A stretch of 64,000 bases of DNA, taken from assembly GCA_914767715.1 (NCBI GenBank), contig OU612065.1:17112001-17176000 (forward strand), written 5' to 3'. The translations under genes and the position numbers were made by a program. Under the pieces are notes generated by a model. The model was not told where the DNA came from. It worked only from the letters and a program-made list of their open reading frames with translations, and searched no databases. The stretch is from Membranipora membranacea. Taxonomy: Eukaryota > Bryozoa > Gymnolaemata > Cheilostomatida > Membraniporidae. Of this stretch, positions 1 to 29,049 are shown piece after piece. The first letter of the stretch is position 1, and each line of letters starts with the position of its first letter.

Positions 1-52
1 GTTACAGCTATTTTTTAAATAGTTTCTATTGCAACTGAATTGTATCAATAGT

Positions 53-1840
<1,788 letters not shown>

Positions 1841-2785
1841 TCAATCTGCAAATAATAAAAAACAAAACAATGTACACCCAATTTAATGATGTTGACTTGG
1901 TGCCAATCAGTGTTATCTGTGAAAACTGGAAAACCTAGATGGTCAGCTGAGTCTTAAGACAAATGACACAACTTTCCACTCCATGAGATGCGGAAATCGG
2001 GTGAATTGCTTTTCCTTGTTTATTGAATGGGTGTAGATCATGGTTATCAATAAGATGACTAAGGTGTTATACAAAAGTTTGAGGGAGTCACAGAAAATAA
2101 AATAAGGTGATAAGCCGACCCCTTGTAGCTTTTATTCCAGTTTCAATTAAGGTAACAACTGTCTCTAAAGAATGTCATCTAACATGCTTTATTAACCCCT
2201 CCTTCTTTCAAGGCAAGGAGATATAGATTACAAACTGGTGCTGTACACGCCCTCCCACTATATAATGAGCATTAAAGCATCAGCTTTTAATGAAACCCTG
2301 TGATAAATTGAATAGTTAAATTCAGATAGGTAAAGTAAGGTGTGATCATGTGGAAACTTGTTCAGTTTTGCCTATCTATCAAGTGAGTTTTTTTTCTGCC
2401 ACCACCTTGCTAGGTAGGACTGTCGTGTCTGTCTGTTACAGAATAATTAAAGTTACTGAGCACACACACGGCACAATTAATATATTCTGAGTACATTACA
2501 AATGGATTGATATGAAGGTAAACAACAGAGAGATTGATCTGATTTCTAATTCTAAAAAAGGAGCAAAACAAAATTTGGAAGGTGAATAAGAAATAATGGT
2601 TGAAAGAATACAGAAAATTACAAATAAAATGGGAAGAAAAAAATGGAGAATATTTTAAAACAAGTTTTGTTTCATTACCTGACAATTTGTCAAATGACTA
2701 AGGACAGAACTATACTCTCACAATCCCATTAACCATTATGGTATAGATAATGACCCTTACAAGCCAAGAAGAACATGGAACTTAC

Positions 2786-2870
2786 CCGTTTTAGTTCAAG
2801 GTTTGCTGAAAAGTGAGGGACTTTGAGTCAGCGGAAGTGAGTTGACCTCTGAGAAATGGAAGATTCTACA
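2786..2870 (-). other. Probable 5' non-coding exon of the ARF gene
   Basis: On the minus strand a good donor (GTAAG, 2785-2781) follows this stretch. A matching acceptor (TGCAG) lies at 1850-1846, with about 38 bases of leader before the ARF start codon. The right end is not visible in sequence and is set by eye. ARF genes often have a leader intron; here the assignment rests on splice signals only. Confidence 0.5.
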
Positions 2871-4111
2871 CAAATTATGATGACGTGTTATTCAGTTTTT
2901 AATGACGAGATACCCGCGATTTTAAAATATGATAGCATGGAATCCTTATGCCAGCAGGGCTCTACCATGTTCTACCCAATTAGCTTCAGGAACCTGAAAC
3001 ACATTGGGCAATTCAAAAAAAAGAAGAAGAGGTGACAGTCTTTCTTTCAATTGGCAGAATATAAAGCTAGTGATAGAGGTAAACAACATGAATTTATTAT
3101 ACAAGCAAGAAAAAACTTTCAATGTCTCAACTCCTTGGTCTCAATGGATAGGATTTCTTGGCTTGTAAAAGATTGAATAATTATCAAATTTGGGGTCACT
3201 GACTGTAACTGTTGTGGTCGATAGTAGTAGATAAGATAGATAGTAGCAATTAGAATTACCAACCAAGCACTAGCTAGCAGGCAAGATGAGTTAGCAGGAG
3301 GTTCAATCACTAACAGCAACTTCAACCTCTGCACTTGACACTGACGGTCACTGTCATATCATCATCAGCCAAGGGGGCCTCTCTCTAATCACTGCAGACC
3401 AAACAAGAACCAGGGACAGCTAGTGCATTAATACATATTATATATTTTGTAATTGTTACAGTAGAGTCAGTAAATTAATTAGCCTATCATCTTGACAAGT
3501 TTTATTTGGGTGTGAACCAAACTTGTCATGACATCTGAGACTGTCATGACAAGGGTTGTTGAGTCACCAAACTTAACTTGTCAAGAATCAAGATTGGCTA
3601 ATCAGTCTAGTGATAACTTTCACTGACTGAGTTTATGATTTTCAGTGGGCTCTCTTTGCTACCACTGAAAGTGAAACTTAATTTGGTGGTGAATGAAAGT
3701 CGGTTCTCATTCTAATCCAACCATTCCTCTCATTGACCCAACACCCTTTTGAAAAGCAATCGAGAGCCACCTCTGAGTTTGATTGATGAGACAACTGAGA
3801 ACTACAAACAATGAAGTACTCACTGAAGTCCCTTAAGACAGAACCTTTGAGTTGGCTTCCTTCTATCATCATTAAACTTCACTTTCATAATAAAGGCAAA
3901 GTTTTGTGGTTAGTCACTGAGTCGAGTGGCTTGCTGACTCAACTTGATCAACTAAGGAAGAGGAGAAACCAAACCCTTACTATGTCATTGACCCAGCTTG
4001 ATCAATTGCTCCTTTAACCAATGCTAATTATTTTTCTTTTCCTTAGTTCTACACTATATAGATTGCAGTCGAAGATCCATAAGCACTGGAAGCATTTGAA
4101 AAGCTGCAGTG
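2871..4111. promoter_or_regulatory. Divergent intergenic region between ARF and CSE1L
   Basis: About 1.2 kb separates the presumed ARF leader exon from the CSE1L start codon, so the two genes are transcribed away from each other and probably share promoter DNA. No convincing TATA box or CpG island is visible. The interval holds imperfect repeats of the type CTTGTCATGACA around 3495-3590, and two related ACTCAACTTGATCAACT-like segments at about 3937 and 3988. The short ORFs here look random. Confidence 0.4.
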
Positions 4112-19491
<15,380 letters not shown>

Positions 19492-19747
19492 GAACTTGTT
19501 GCTGAACACTTCAGCTTACAAGGGAAGACAATAAGTTGCATCATAGACTTGGTTTGATGGGCACTGCAATGAATGAAACAATTGGTGGACTCCTTTGACA
19601 AACGAACTTTCAGCTAGCTGTTGATGTATAGGCATTAGAGTATTCACTTTCCTGGAGACTATTCTATGTTTTCTAACAGTCTGACAATGCCAACTACTGT
19701 TGGCTTTCAAACGATATCATGATTTCAAGACTATGCAATACCAGTGC

Positions 19748-19753
19748 AATAAA
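19748..19753 (+). terminator. Polyadenylation signal of CSE1L
   Basis: AATAAA lies about 257 bases after the CSE1L stop codon, giving a 3' UTR of roughly 280 bases. No earlier canonical AATAAA was noticed after the stop. Confidence 0.6.
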
Positions 19754-19775
19754 ACAGCTTTTTAGTAAGAATTCA

Positions 19776-21246
19776 CAGACAAAGTGGTTTACCCGCAATG
19801 CATAATTTCAGTGTGAGAACAAATCTGACCTAAAATATCCGCTTAGAATGTTGGCTTCAGAGGCAGAACCATCAATAAATTCAATTTCGTTCTTGAATAT
19901 TATGAATTTGCAATCTTTAAATAACTCAGTGAGTAATGTTCAATCAGATGTTGAAGGTCTCTGTCCTTTACATGGGCACAATGCGTACCTGTTTGGCTGG
20001 GATGTGCTGTCTCTTCCTACTGTTGAGGCTAGTTTTTTAGATCAATAAGGGAGCTGTATTGTCTCCACCTAGATCAAGTTTGATCCAGGTTTCCAGCATT
20101 CGGAATACAGGCTAATGATCTGACGATGCAAAGTTTTCAGTCCTCTGGGATTAGATATTGCATTCAAGTTTTGAGCATCCCCAACACAATTGAATCTACA
20201 TGATTAATGATTGCTCATTATTGATGTGATTCTATCGACATACACATGACCATAACCACCTCCTATCAGAAGATTTTAATTTAAATCACCTAATGCTTGA
20301 AATATCAAACACTTTCTTTTAAGAAGTAGCCTACTGTTCCATTTACATCGAACTGATATATTTATAATTTTATATATATATATATTATATTGGATGCAAC
20401 TATCTACAACTATTGCCACAATCTTTAACTCATTATCAAAATATCTTAGATGCATTCAGATTACCGATTATTTCAAATCTGAAGATTGTTGCACTTCTTT
20501 TTGTCAGTGTAATTAATTTTGTTTTTCAAATTGGCACATTGTGGAAAGCATTTTTACGGAATTATAAAGATGCCAATAAGGTTGGGGTCATACCTATTGT
20601 CAACACTACTACCATCTTACAATCGACAAAAAGGTGAGATGTGTTGCTCTACGGTCACGTTGATAAGGGCAGACAATCATTGAAGCCATCTGAACTGGCC
20701 CTCATATACCACCAGGGAGGGTGATACCACCCTGCAAAAAGACTACAGCAAGTTGCTTCCCTCTACCTCAATAAAGATCTGCAACATAACTCTGCAGTCA
20801 GCATTCACAGGGATTAATGATTGGACAGTTGTGGTGGTCTGGTAGTCTCTGGTTTAAATCCATGACCATCTTTCTTGATCCACTCCCAGGACACGCAACT
20901 ATCCCTAACTGATTATGCCATATAAACCTCTTAATAGTTATACCCAATAGGATAAGTGTTAGAATTTAGGGGGGATGCAAGGGGATGGGGTCCCCCTTCC
21001 TACATTGTCTAGGGGGGATGCATCCCCCTATATATCATAACCGTTAACCGAGTTTTCCAAAATATGGCTAAAATTGATGCATTTTCATTTGTAATCACCT
21101 CAGGGCTCCGCCCCGGACCCCGCCGTGGTGGCATCCTCCTAGCTCATATTTAACACTGAATAGGATATTTCATTTAGAAGCATTCAAATCATGTTATTAT
21201 TATTATTTGTCATATATCGCTAATAGTAATTATCTTTTATTTTATA
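19776..21246. other. Intergenic DNA after CSE1L; no gene seen
   Basis: No supported coding exon is visible. An AT stretch lies near 20375. A G/C-rich patch at about 20960-21130 contains the perfect palindrome GGGGGATGCATCCCCC at 21013-21028, with related GGGGGATGCA upstream, and looks like a mobile-element remnant. The decayed CSE1L copy starts at the right edge. Confidence 0.4.
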
Positions 21247-21996
21247 GCATTACATAAGCAAAATGATGCATGTACGGCAACAACCCGAACTACTGACAGC
21301 CCCTTTGCTGAAAACAGAAAATTAGAGCTGACTATTGCCTTCAGAACCAGCCAACTGATGAAACTTCTGGGGGTGGCTAATGAAAGTTTTAGTTAAAACT
21401 TTCCTCAAAAAATGAAAATCAAAGTACTGAGGCCAAGCCGTTGACAGCTGTGCTGGAGTGATTCTTATTAAGATTGCACACTATTTTTTCAGCACCATGA
21501 TGGCTTGATAGCTAAAATCTATGGACTGTTTAGTAAACCTTATAATTATGATTGTGATTTTCCAGCGTGATCAAAGAACTGATGGAGCCTCGTGTGAAGC
21601 AGACATTGGGAAAGCTGTTTGGTTCGATGGTCCACAAAGGCAGCGAGGAAAAATAAGTACATCACAAACTCTCTTACGAGACCCTTGTCTATACTTGTAG
21701 TGTAGGTCACTCTGTATGCGTTTGCTTGGGTAGACTTATAACCACTCTGCTACTGTATATCTACACAGGCTAGGCTCACGCCTGATCATCTCATTTTGTT
21801 TTAAGATGTTGATACATAAAGGTCCGCCTGTGATTTAGTTAGGGCACTAACAAAACAGTATATAGGACCTGTGATACAGAACTATTCACAGTATGTTCAG
21901 GCCATGCTAGTGGAGTATGCCAAGGATCCCAAAACTAACTGACACAGCTGTTTATACCTGGTTACTACTCTCGCCTCCAAGGCCGCCACACAAGAC
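21247..21996 (+). pseudogene. Decayed, rearranged copy of CSE1L exons (11?, 13, then 10)
   Basis: Segment 21566-21670 matches CSE1L exon 13 (KELMEP...HKGSEE) but hits a frameshift and stop. It is followed at about 21700-21717 by the start of intron 13. At about 21718 the sequence switches to the end of CSE1L intron 8 (TTGCTTGGGTAGAC..., matching about 9813 onward) up to the exon 9 acceptor. It then skips exon 9 and most of intron 9, resuming just before exon 10. Copy exon 10 (21806-21996) keeps AMLVEYAKDPKTN but has internal deletions and stops. A weak match to exon 11 lies at about 21247-21345. Exon 12 was not recognised. The piece cannot encode CSE1L. Exon 13 preceding exon 10 reverses parental order, and intron 10 with its antisense FReD gene follows. 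Confidence 0.85.
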
Positions 21997-22230
21997 GTGA
22001 GTGCAATTATACAAGATAATACTTCACAAGATGGGTTGAGAATAAAGAGACCCTGAATAACGGAGTTAATATACCTGTGATTTCCAGACATGTCAGGCTT
22101 AGATTGATCATAAATTGATGATGATTTTATTTCTCTGTAATATTTCATCCATTATTATTATGATTAGAACGCAATCAAATTTGTGCATTGATAAGATTTT
22201 CATGCGAGTGTCTCAAAGATATAGACTTGC

Positions 22231-24979
22231 TTAAAATGTTGAACGAAATTTCATTTCAGTTGTTTTGAGTGAGTCTTGATTTCCCCTCCAAGTAGACCAG
22301 TTTACACCAGAAGCTGTTGTGGTACCGGTGTGTTTACCGTTTAGATACAATCCATTCAAATTAGAATGATGGCAGTTGTTGTACCACCAGCCTCCCTTGT
22401 ACAATGTTGCACAATTTCCGGAGTATAAGTCCTGGTCTCTGTCTCTGGTCGAGAACTTATGATTTCCTTGGTTTGATAGAGAATCTCCTGAAAAATATCA
22501 ACAAACAAAATTAATCATGTTGAAATTGTAACTCAGCTGTCTCCTATTTTCTAATTAACTATTTTTCCTCAAGACTATACAGGGAAAGATTATCTGGTGT
22601 GGCTAAGCTATGGTTTATCAAAACCTCCAATTTTTAAACACCCAAAAATGTCAATAATATGAGCAAATCATGTTCACCATGGTTCCATGTCTCGAATGAG
22701 TGGTCCACTCCGATTTTGAATTATGAATGCTAGCGATTTCCATGATGGAAAAAACTTGAAAAACATTTCCCGCGGCCGGGACTCGAATCCGGGTCTCCCG
22801 CGACAATACTCTCTGAAGGCATTGTGTGCAAGCGCGCTAACCATTCAGCCACCGCCGCCTAATTGGATTGTTGGATTCAACACGGTATATTTTTTGCATA
22901 AAAAATGTCGCTCGGTACAAGCGGAAGTGGAATTAAATGCTATTCCCATAGATCGATAACTCCCGAAATCCTCCCGAAATCGCAACATGGGAACATAGTG
23001 AATATGATGCATTACATACATACAATACCTAAGATAGCGCCACAGCTATTAATCTTGCATGGTACTGTGTCAATAAAACAATAGAGCATGAAATTATCTG
23101 CATGAATACAAAATTTTTGCTTGTGAATAAGACAACTGCTGTGGGCAAATTTGGGGCATAATAATATGCTAACCTGCAGTACTGGATCTATAGTAACTTC
23201 CTAGAGTTAGGCTGTATCCATCATCTTCGGCAGAAACACTGAATGTACCATAAGCTGCATAGGCCCTCTCATTACTCACTGACTCCATGTCCACTCGCAG
23301 CTCGTGTTTTGCGTCAGTAGCGTTCAACAGGATGTTAATCTTATCGTTACCTAACCAATGTTCAGCATTCACATCACCAAAGCCGAGCTTGTAGTTTGCC
23401 CAGTTTCTGTAGAAATCTACTGAACCATCCATTCTGCGCTGAAAAACCTACAGGAATACATCCTCATCTAATTACATCAGCTATGTGTAGTAACATAATT
23501 CTCCTGTGAACAACCTCGCAATGCTAACATACAACAGAGACACAACATGTAGCCTACTCAGACCATAATCATCGCTATTATAATTTGCAGTCTGTTCAAT
23601 ATGTACCTCATGTTCGGATTTGACTGAAGTAAATAAAGTTCATAAACATACTAATGAACACAAAACTCAGGACTATTTATATAAAATTGACCATGCTGAT
23701 GATATGCTCATTGCTACAAAGAGCCGGTTGACTGCAATTACTAAGCACAAGCAGAAGAAGCATAATTATATATAATATAATATAATTTCAACAAAACGTT
23801 TGAGCCGATTATCTCTCTCATTTTTGTTAGCCTCGGAGTTTAGGATGAACCAAAATTATGTACCGTCTCAGACTGTATTAGTATGATAATTAAGCTCTCA
23901 GTTATCAAAACACTGCCTGTGTTGAACCAAAGAGTAACAGGGACGGAAAATTTTCAATCAATGTCCCAAAAATGAAATAAAAGACCATTTAGCTAAGTAA
24001 TGTCAGCCTGGATTTCTTATGATTTCTCAAATTTCATGCAAATTAACTATCAAACTTTAATGAAGTTTTGCTCTATATCACAATAATGGATCGAACGCTT
24101 CATAGGTTCACAGCAACAATTCTGCACACAATTCTGCACACAATTCTGCAGCAATTATAATTATACCATCCAGCCACCTCCGTCAGTGGTCTGGTCACAG
24201 TAAACAGGGAAAGAGAAGTAGGGACTGCCATATGGGAAGACATCGTATACTCCATTATATGTGAAACCTCTGCAGAGCAGCTCCTGGCATGTTCTGGGGT
24301 GCTGATTTTCTTTCAGAATCCTTCCACAATAAGTGCTGAATCTATCACCTCTCTAGTGATAGACATGTGTGAGAAATAGAACCATTGAGGCTATGATGAA
24401 TAGCACTATATATATATAGACTTGTTGGAACCATTTGGCCCTTTTTGCAAAACAATGTGCAAGTTTTCAATAACGGATTATCTCGATGAGTTCTTTACAA
24501 TGAATGAAAAAGTTATCCATTGCATTATCCATCACTGGACTTTCACAGAAATGTTCTCTAAAATTTCAAATACAAGTATACTTTCAGTTGTTTTATGATG
24601 AGATTTTCGTTTCCTATATTTTCAATTTGGAGTACAATTTTGAAACATTCGAAGATGAAGACAGGAACAAAATAAATCAAGTGAATAAAAAAGAAAAAAT
24701 CATGATGATATACAGTGAGCACGGAACACAAATAGCCTTCAAGTCTTCCCTGTCCAGCATCAAACACAGCGTTTTTTGCTTGACAGGGAAGCCTTAGACC
24801 CTAGAAGGCTATTGGTAGTATCACTATAATATGTTTGGTAAAGTTGAGACTTGAGGCATAATAAATCACAAAAGTATACATACTTGATTTGAGTCAGCCA
24901 GAATTGGGATCAAGCGTACTTGACACATTACTGGGATTGCACAGAAAACCAGTATTGAAATGAGAAGTCCAAACTCCAT
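22231..24979 (-). CDS. Secreted fibrinogen C-terminal domain protein, copy 2 (paralogue of 10734-12543)
   Basis: Exons on the minus strand: 24979-24884, 24352-24167, 23447-23174, 22487-22231 (TAA). Splice sites sit at the same codons and phases as copy 1 and join to an open 270-aa frame. Residues 1 to about 18 are a signal peptide unlike that of copy 1, but the sequence after it (CQVRLIP) is shared. The domain keeps [44 protein letters not shown] and [10 protein letters not shown]. Copy 2 is shorter in exon 4 and differs there at many sites. Exon 2 and most of exon 3 are about 97-98% identical to copy 1 by eye. AATAAA lies at 22131-22126, about 100 bases past the stop. Intron 3 carries a foldback insertion absent from copy 1. 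The gene looks intact, although the CSE1L exons copied with it are dead. Confidence 0.88.
22669..23006. mobile_element. Foldback element with internal tRNA-like segment, inside FReD copy 2 intron 3
   Basis: The left end (CATGTTCACCATGGTTCCATG) and the reverse complement of the right end (CATATTCACTATGTTCCCATG) agree at most positions over about 27 bases. The corresponding intron of FReD copy 1 (near 11180-11200) aligns on both sides and lacks these bases, so this is an insertion after duplication of about 330 bp. The flanking target duplication is unclear. Confidence 0.7.
22771..22858 (-). repeat. tRNA-derived (SINE-like) segment
   Basis: On the minus strand an A-box-like TGGCTGAATGG and a B-box-like GATTCGAGTCC have tRNA spacing, with a long variable region as in Ser or Leu tRNAs. 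The acceptor-stem halves do not pair well, so a functional tRNA is unlikely. Most likely it is the RNA polymerase III promoter head of a SINE, or captured tRNA-like sequence, inside the surrounding foldback element. Confidence 0.6.
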
Positions 24980-27242
24980 TGTCTGTTATTCAGGTCTTCA
25001 CAGTGAATATGCACGATGATGTTGGGGAGTCCTGCTTTTATATCTGCTGATAAGATATCCATGATGTCGATCCTCAGTCCGGTATCTGCGCCCTGTTCTT
25101 GTCGATTAAAACATCAAGGGGTCATATAACTCAACACATCCCTGGGCAAAGCTGCAATACCTGCTCTTAATTTTCGAGGTATGCCCAACCAACTACTGAG
25201 ATACCTCCTACTATGTATCGTTTGATTGTCAATTGTCTTCTGATGTAATATGTATCTATTTGGAGCTGCTATCTCTTGGCATTGTAAAAATATTAGGGGA
25301 GTTCCCACAATAGTTAGTGGCCTGGGATTCAACCGCAGGAGCTTCAACACTAGCACTCCGGAACTGTGACAAACTGAGCCACTTTTTTTCTTCTTTATTT
25401 ACTTACTACCTATTTAAATCATCAGAATCAGAATTTTTTACAACACCAGCCCTGAAAAGAAAAAGGAAAAACAATACATAAGTAGTAGATTGACAGAAAA
25501 AATATGTTATCTGTGAAAAATAATGTTTGGAAGAATGAATTTTGAATAAACTGTCGGCTGTAGTACACGCAAGGTTGAAGGTTAGCTGTTATAACAAGAC
25601 GCTATAATATTGGCCAAAAGATTATTTGTTGAGGGGTGTGATTTAAACAGATCTCTTAGATTGCCTTGGTGACCTCTCCCTGAAATGCTTCAACAAAATT
25701 TTATCTGAGAGAATTTTTTAAGCCAATCGTATTATATAAATGTATTCCAACCATAGACTTAATAATATTAACTCTATGCTTCCAACATTTCTTACGGTGG
25801 AAAATAAACTCATTTTATCATTTTATCATTATCCAACATTCTTTTAGGCTGCTATCTCTCAACCCTCTAGGCAATTGTCATTATCATTACAGGACATAAC
25901 TTTACTATTACAATAGTTAGCGAGAAGTTTCCACAGTAGACGAGCAACTGCAGTGAAATACAAACCCAGAAGTTTGTAATTGTCATTTTTTATTCTACAT
26001 TCTGTTATCATGGCGATGATAAAAATTGAATGTTTGCAAAAAAAAATAAGAGTTTTGATGAGACTAAAAATATCACTCTACATACACAAATCTGTTGTTA
26101 TAAAATGACATGAAAAATTGAAAAAAGCTGTTTTGCTGCTTCGTTGTGCGACGAAGCTTCAACACCTGCTGCGACCCACTCACTAACCAGCTAAGCCAAC
26201 TCCTACTCCTTATCATTTATTGTCATTGTCTGCTGATATTATCTGCTGACATTATCTATAAGCAGTCTCTTCCCCAGGCACAAGCAGTACAACCTTTGGT
26301 GTCTTTGTATGTTTACGATTATTTACAACAAAACAGAAATAAATGCACTGCAAACATCGTAAAACATCTGAGGTCCTGGGTTTTACTTCCACTCTTGATC
26401 CGAGGTTCTTACTCTGGCCTTTCCAAATTCACACCCAAATCACTCATGACAAACTTCTACTTACAATGAAAAAACCCTTATCAAACCTGCTCTCAAGATC
26501 AGGTGACTCACAAAATCTGATCTGTACTGAACCGTTCACATCCAGCTGACATATATACATGATGCGTCTATCTATAACCATTGAATTAAACCATTGCACG
26601 ATATTTAACTTGTCACGCCGAGAGATATTAGATGCAGATCACTACTTAGGAGGTATAAACACCTGAGGGTGTAGATGGGCGTGTACAATCAACCTTGAAA
26701 GCTCCCCCAGTATGACTTGAACTCACGACTCATCCAGCGCTAACCCCATGGCAGTGAACAGACAGTGTGATTATCGAATGCCCAATTGCGCCATCTCACC
26801 ATCCTCAAAAAAACTAAATGGGTTGATGGTGCTAATTAGCTAGCCGGCTATCATCTACTCGGAGTTGTGCACTCTCATCCAACAAGCTTATATCGATTCT
26901 ACCATTACCACCCTGTTAACACAGCCTATGTGTTAAGGTTGTCAGATTTTTCGTGACTCATTGCTGGGACCGCCGGTAGTATTCAGCTGTTTTTCCAGCT
27001 TGCCTACATGTCTTTCTTTGCTGTCACATGTCATCACATGAGTCAGTCAGAAGACAAGTACACAGGAGGTATATACTAAATTTGAATCAAAAGTTTTGCT
27101 GCACTTGTTATCATCATTTAATTTTCTCTTTTTTTCTGCACATTGTGGCAAGCATTTTGATGAGATGACAATGATACAGATAAAGTTCAGTTAAAAAAGC
27201 TATGCATATCAAACCAATTGTCCCACTAGCCTAGGACAAATA
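24980..27242. other. Intergenic region with a possible degraded hAT transposase fragment
   Basis: No intact gene is visible. In the plus-strand frame at 26343-26549 the peptide TSTLDPRFLLWPF resembles the LDPRF motif of hAT/ZBED-type transposases, and nearby frames look like its broken continuation. This is a weak, motif-level match only. The rest is AT-rich with short random ORFs. Confidence 0.3.
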
Positions 27243-28505
27243 GGCCAGAAGCTCTATAAAATAATGGCACGGACAATTTTTGATTGCAGGAAACTGATCG
27301 CATATTATACTTCATTGATGTTTCTTCTGTAAAATTCACCGGGTGCACCCAGTTGTAGTGGTCATATTTAGAAATTAAAAGGTGTTTTGTTTTTGCATTA
27401 TATGTGTGGGGACATAACTCCTATTCTGGGTATATCTAGGGTAGAACAACGTGCTGAATCCAAAACTGAGAGTGTACCCGGTTGTGGCAATCATGTCAGC
27501 GGCAGCGCGGCAGCATACCTGCAATTTTCTTCACAATCGGTTAGGTAAGTGAAATGTTAAGTGATTAATATGGTCAGCAGGAAACACGACTATAATATGT
27601 ATGATTTTAACAAGATATTATATCACATCATTTTAAAAGGTGGTCAGCGACAGCACTACATCTCAACGTGAACAAGACAAAAAGCAGCCTAGACATAAGA
27701 CTGCTCAAAACATGGTAGCGTGAGACAAATTTGATGTAGGAAAAAAGTGTGTACCCAGTTGAAGGGTCAGCCGCAGCACTACTGCATATCCCAAATATTC
27801 ACACTATCAATATGTGATTAGTGGGAAGTCAAGAGTTTGATGCAGTTGGCACAAGTCAAGACTATAGTACTGGGTTCTACATTGTATATGTTTTATCATT
27901 GCATGAGATGGTTGATGAGAGACAGCGCTACCGCATATCCCCATATCATGTCATTAGCATGTTAGGAAAGTATGCGAAGCTGGCATAAGTTTTTCAGACT
28001 CTGACAGTTTGGTTTCTTTCTGAAAAGTGAGGCACTCATTGAACTCTTTGCTCATGTGTTATGCAAAAGATGTCCAGCCAAAAAAATGACATAAGAGGCA
28101 ATTGAAACGTCAAAAATGTTGTTTGTAATTGCCCCAAGACAATATCATACTTGAGCTTGACATAATTCAATTGAAATTTTTCAATTTGTGCTGGTCTGAT
28201 ACGAGCAGCCTTCTCTCCAAGTTTAGTTGGTGAATTAATTGCCATGTCAACAAAATCCCACAATGAAATTTCAACCTGGAATTCCCTGATGATTAGATTA
28301 CTTAGATTACACAGTATAGGAGTTATTTCCCCACACATATAATGCCAAAACAAAACACCTTTTAATTTCTAAATATGACCACTACAACTGGGTACACCCG
28401 GTGAATTTTACAGAACATACACCAATGAAGTATAAAACGTGAACAGTATCCTGCCATCAAATATTGTCCGTGCCATAACAACTTATGCTATAGCTGCTTC
28501 TGGCC
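27243..28505. mobile_element. 1.26-kb transposon with long terminal inverted repeats, TA-flanked
   Basis: The first about 190 bases (from GGCCAGAAGC at 27243) recur as a near-identical inverted copy ending GCTTCTGGCC at 28505. Both ends are flanked by TA, suggesting a TA target duplication as in mariner-type elements. The interior has degenerate repeats of a GTGTACCC...GTTG...GTCAGC...GCAGCACTAC pattern near 27470, 27640, 27760 and 27920. No transposase is recognisable, so it is non-autonomous. Confidence 0.8.
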
Positions 28506-29049
28506 TAAAAGTTTCTCATTGAATTTAACAAAATTTCCAAAACTGCTAAGAAATGGGAAATCCACGATCGAAGAAATCCAACTGCAATACTGGAGAAAAA
28601 CTTTATATTGACATACTCTAATGCTCACAATTTATTTTTAGCTTGATGGCACCCTGGCAGGCTTGTGAGCAAAAACAACAAATGGTTTTAAAAAATGTAG
28701 GTGTGGTTTTTCAGTCTTGAAATGGAATTTTACTATAGGAAGTTCACAAAAACCCATTACTGTGCCTACCAATGAGTGCCGTGTGGTAGTGCAAGACATT
28801 TTTGAGCTGTGTTGTAAATTTTGGTTGAAGGGAAATCCAATGCACCTTTACCATCTAATCAAATTTTCCTAATTTTTTTAAATCATAGGAACTGCTGCTT
28901 ACTTTGAGTTGTCCTCTCATTGCATACATTACATATTCGGGTGGGAGAAAACTCCAACCTGGAGACCTCACAGTGCAGCAAGTAGATCATGTATCAATGC
29001 CTCACAAATCTCCAGAGAGCATAAGATGTTCGGTACAAAGAAAAAAATA
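28506..29049. other. Intergenic DNA; nothing recognised
   Basis: No coding exon, repeat or conserved motif was recognised between the inverted-repeat element and the poly(A) signal of the unidentified minus-strand gene. Confidence 0.4.

Noticed and set aside
22771-22858. Functional tRNA gene
   Set aside because: A and B boxes are present, but the acceptor stem does not pair and the segment lies in an insertion; tRNA-derived repeat is more likely.
28036-28353. 105-aa minus-strand ORF as a transposase
   Set aside because: Overlaps the terminal inverted repeat and shows no catalytic motif or family resemblance.
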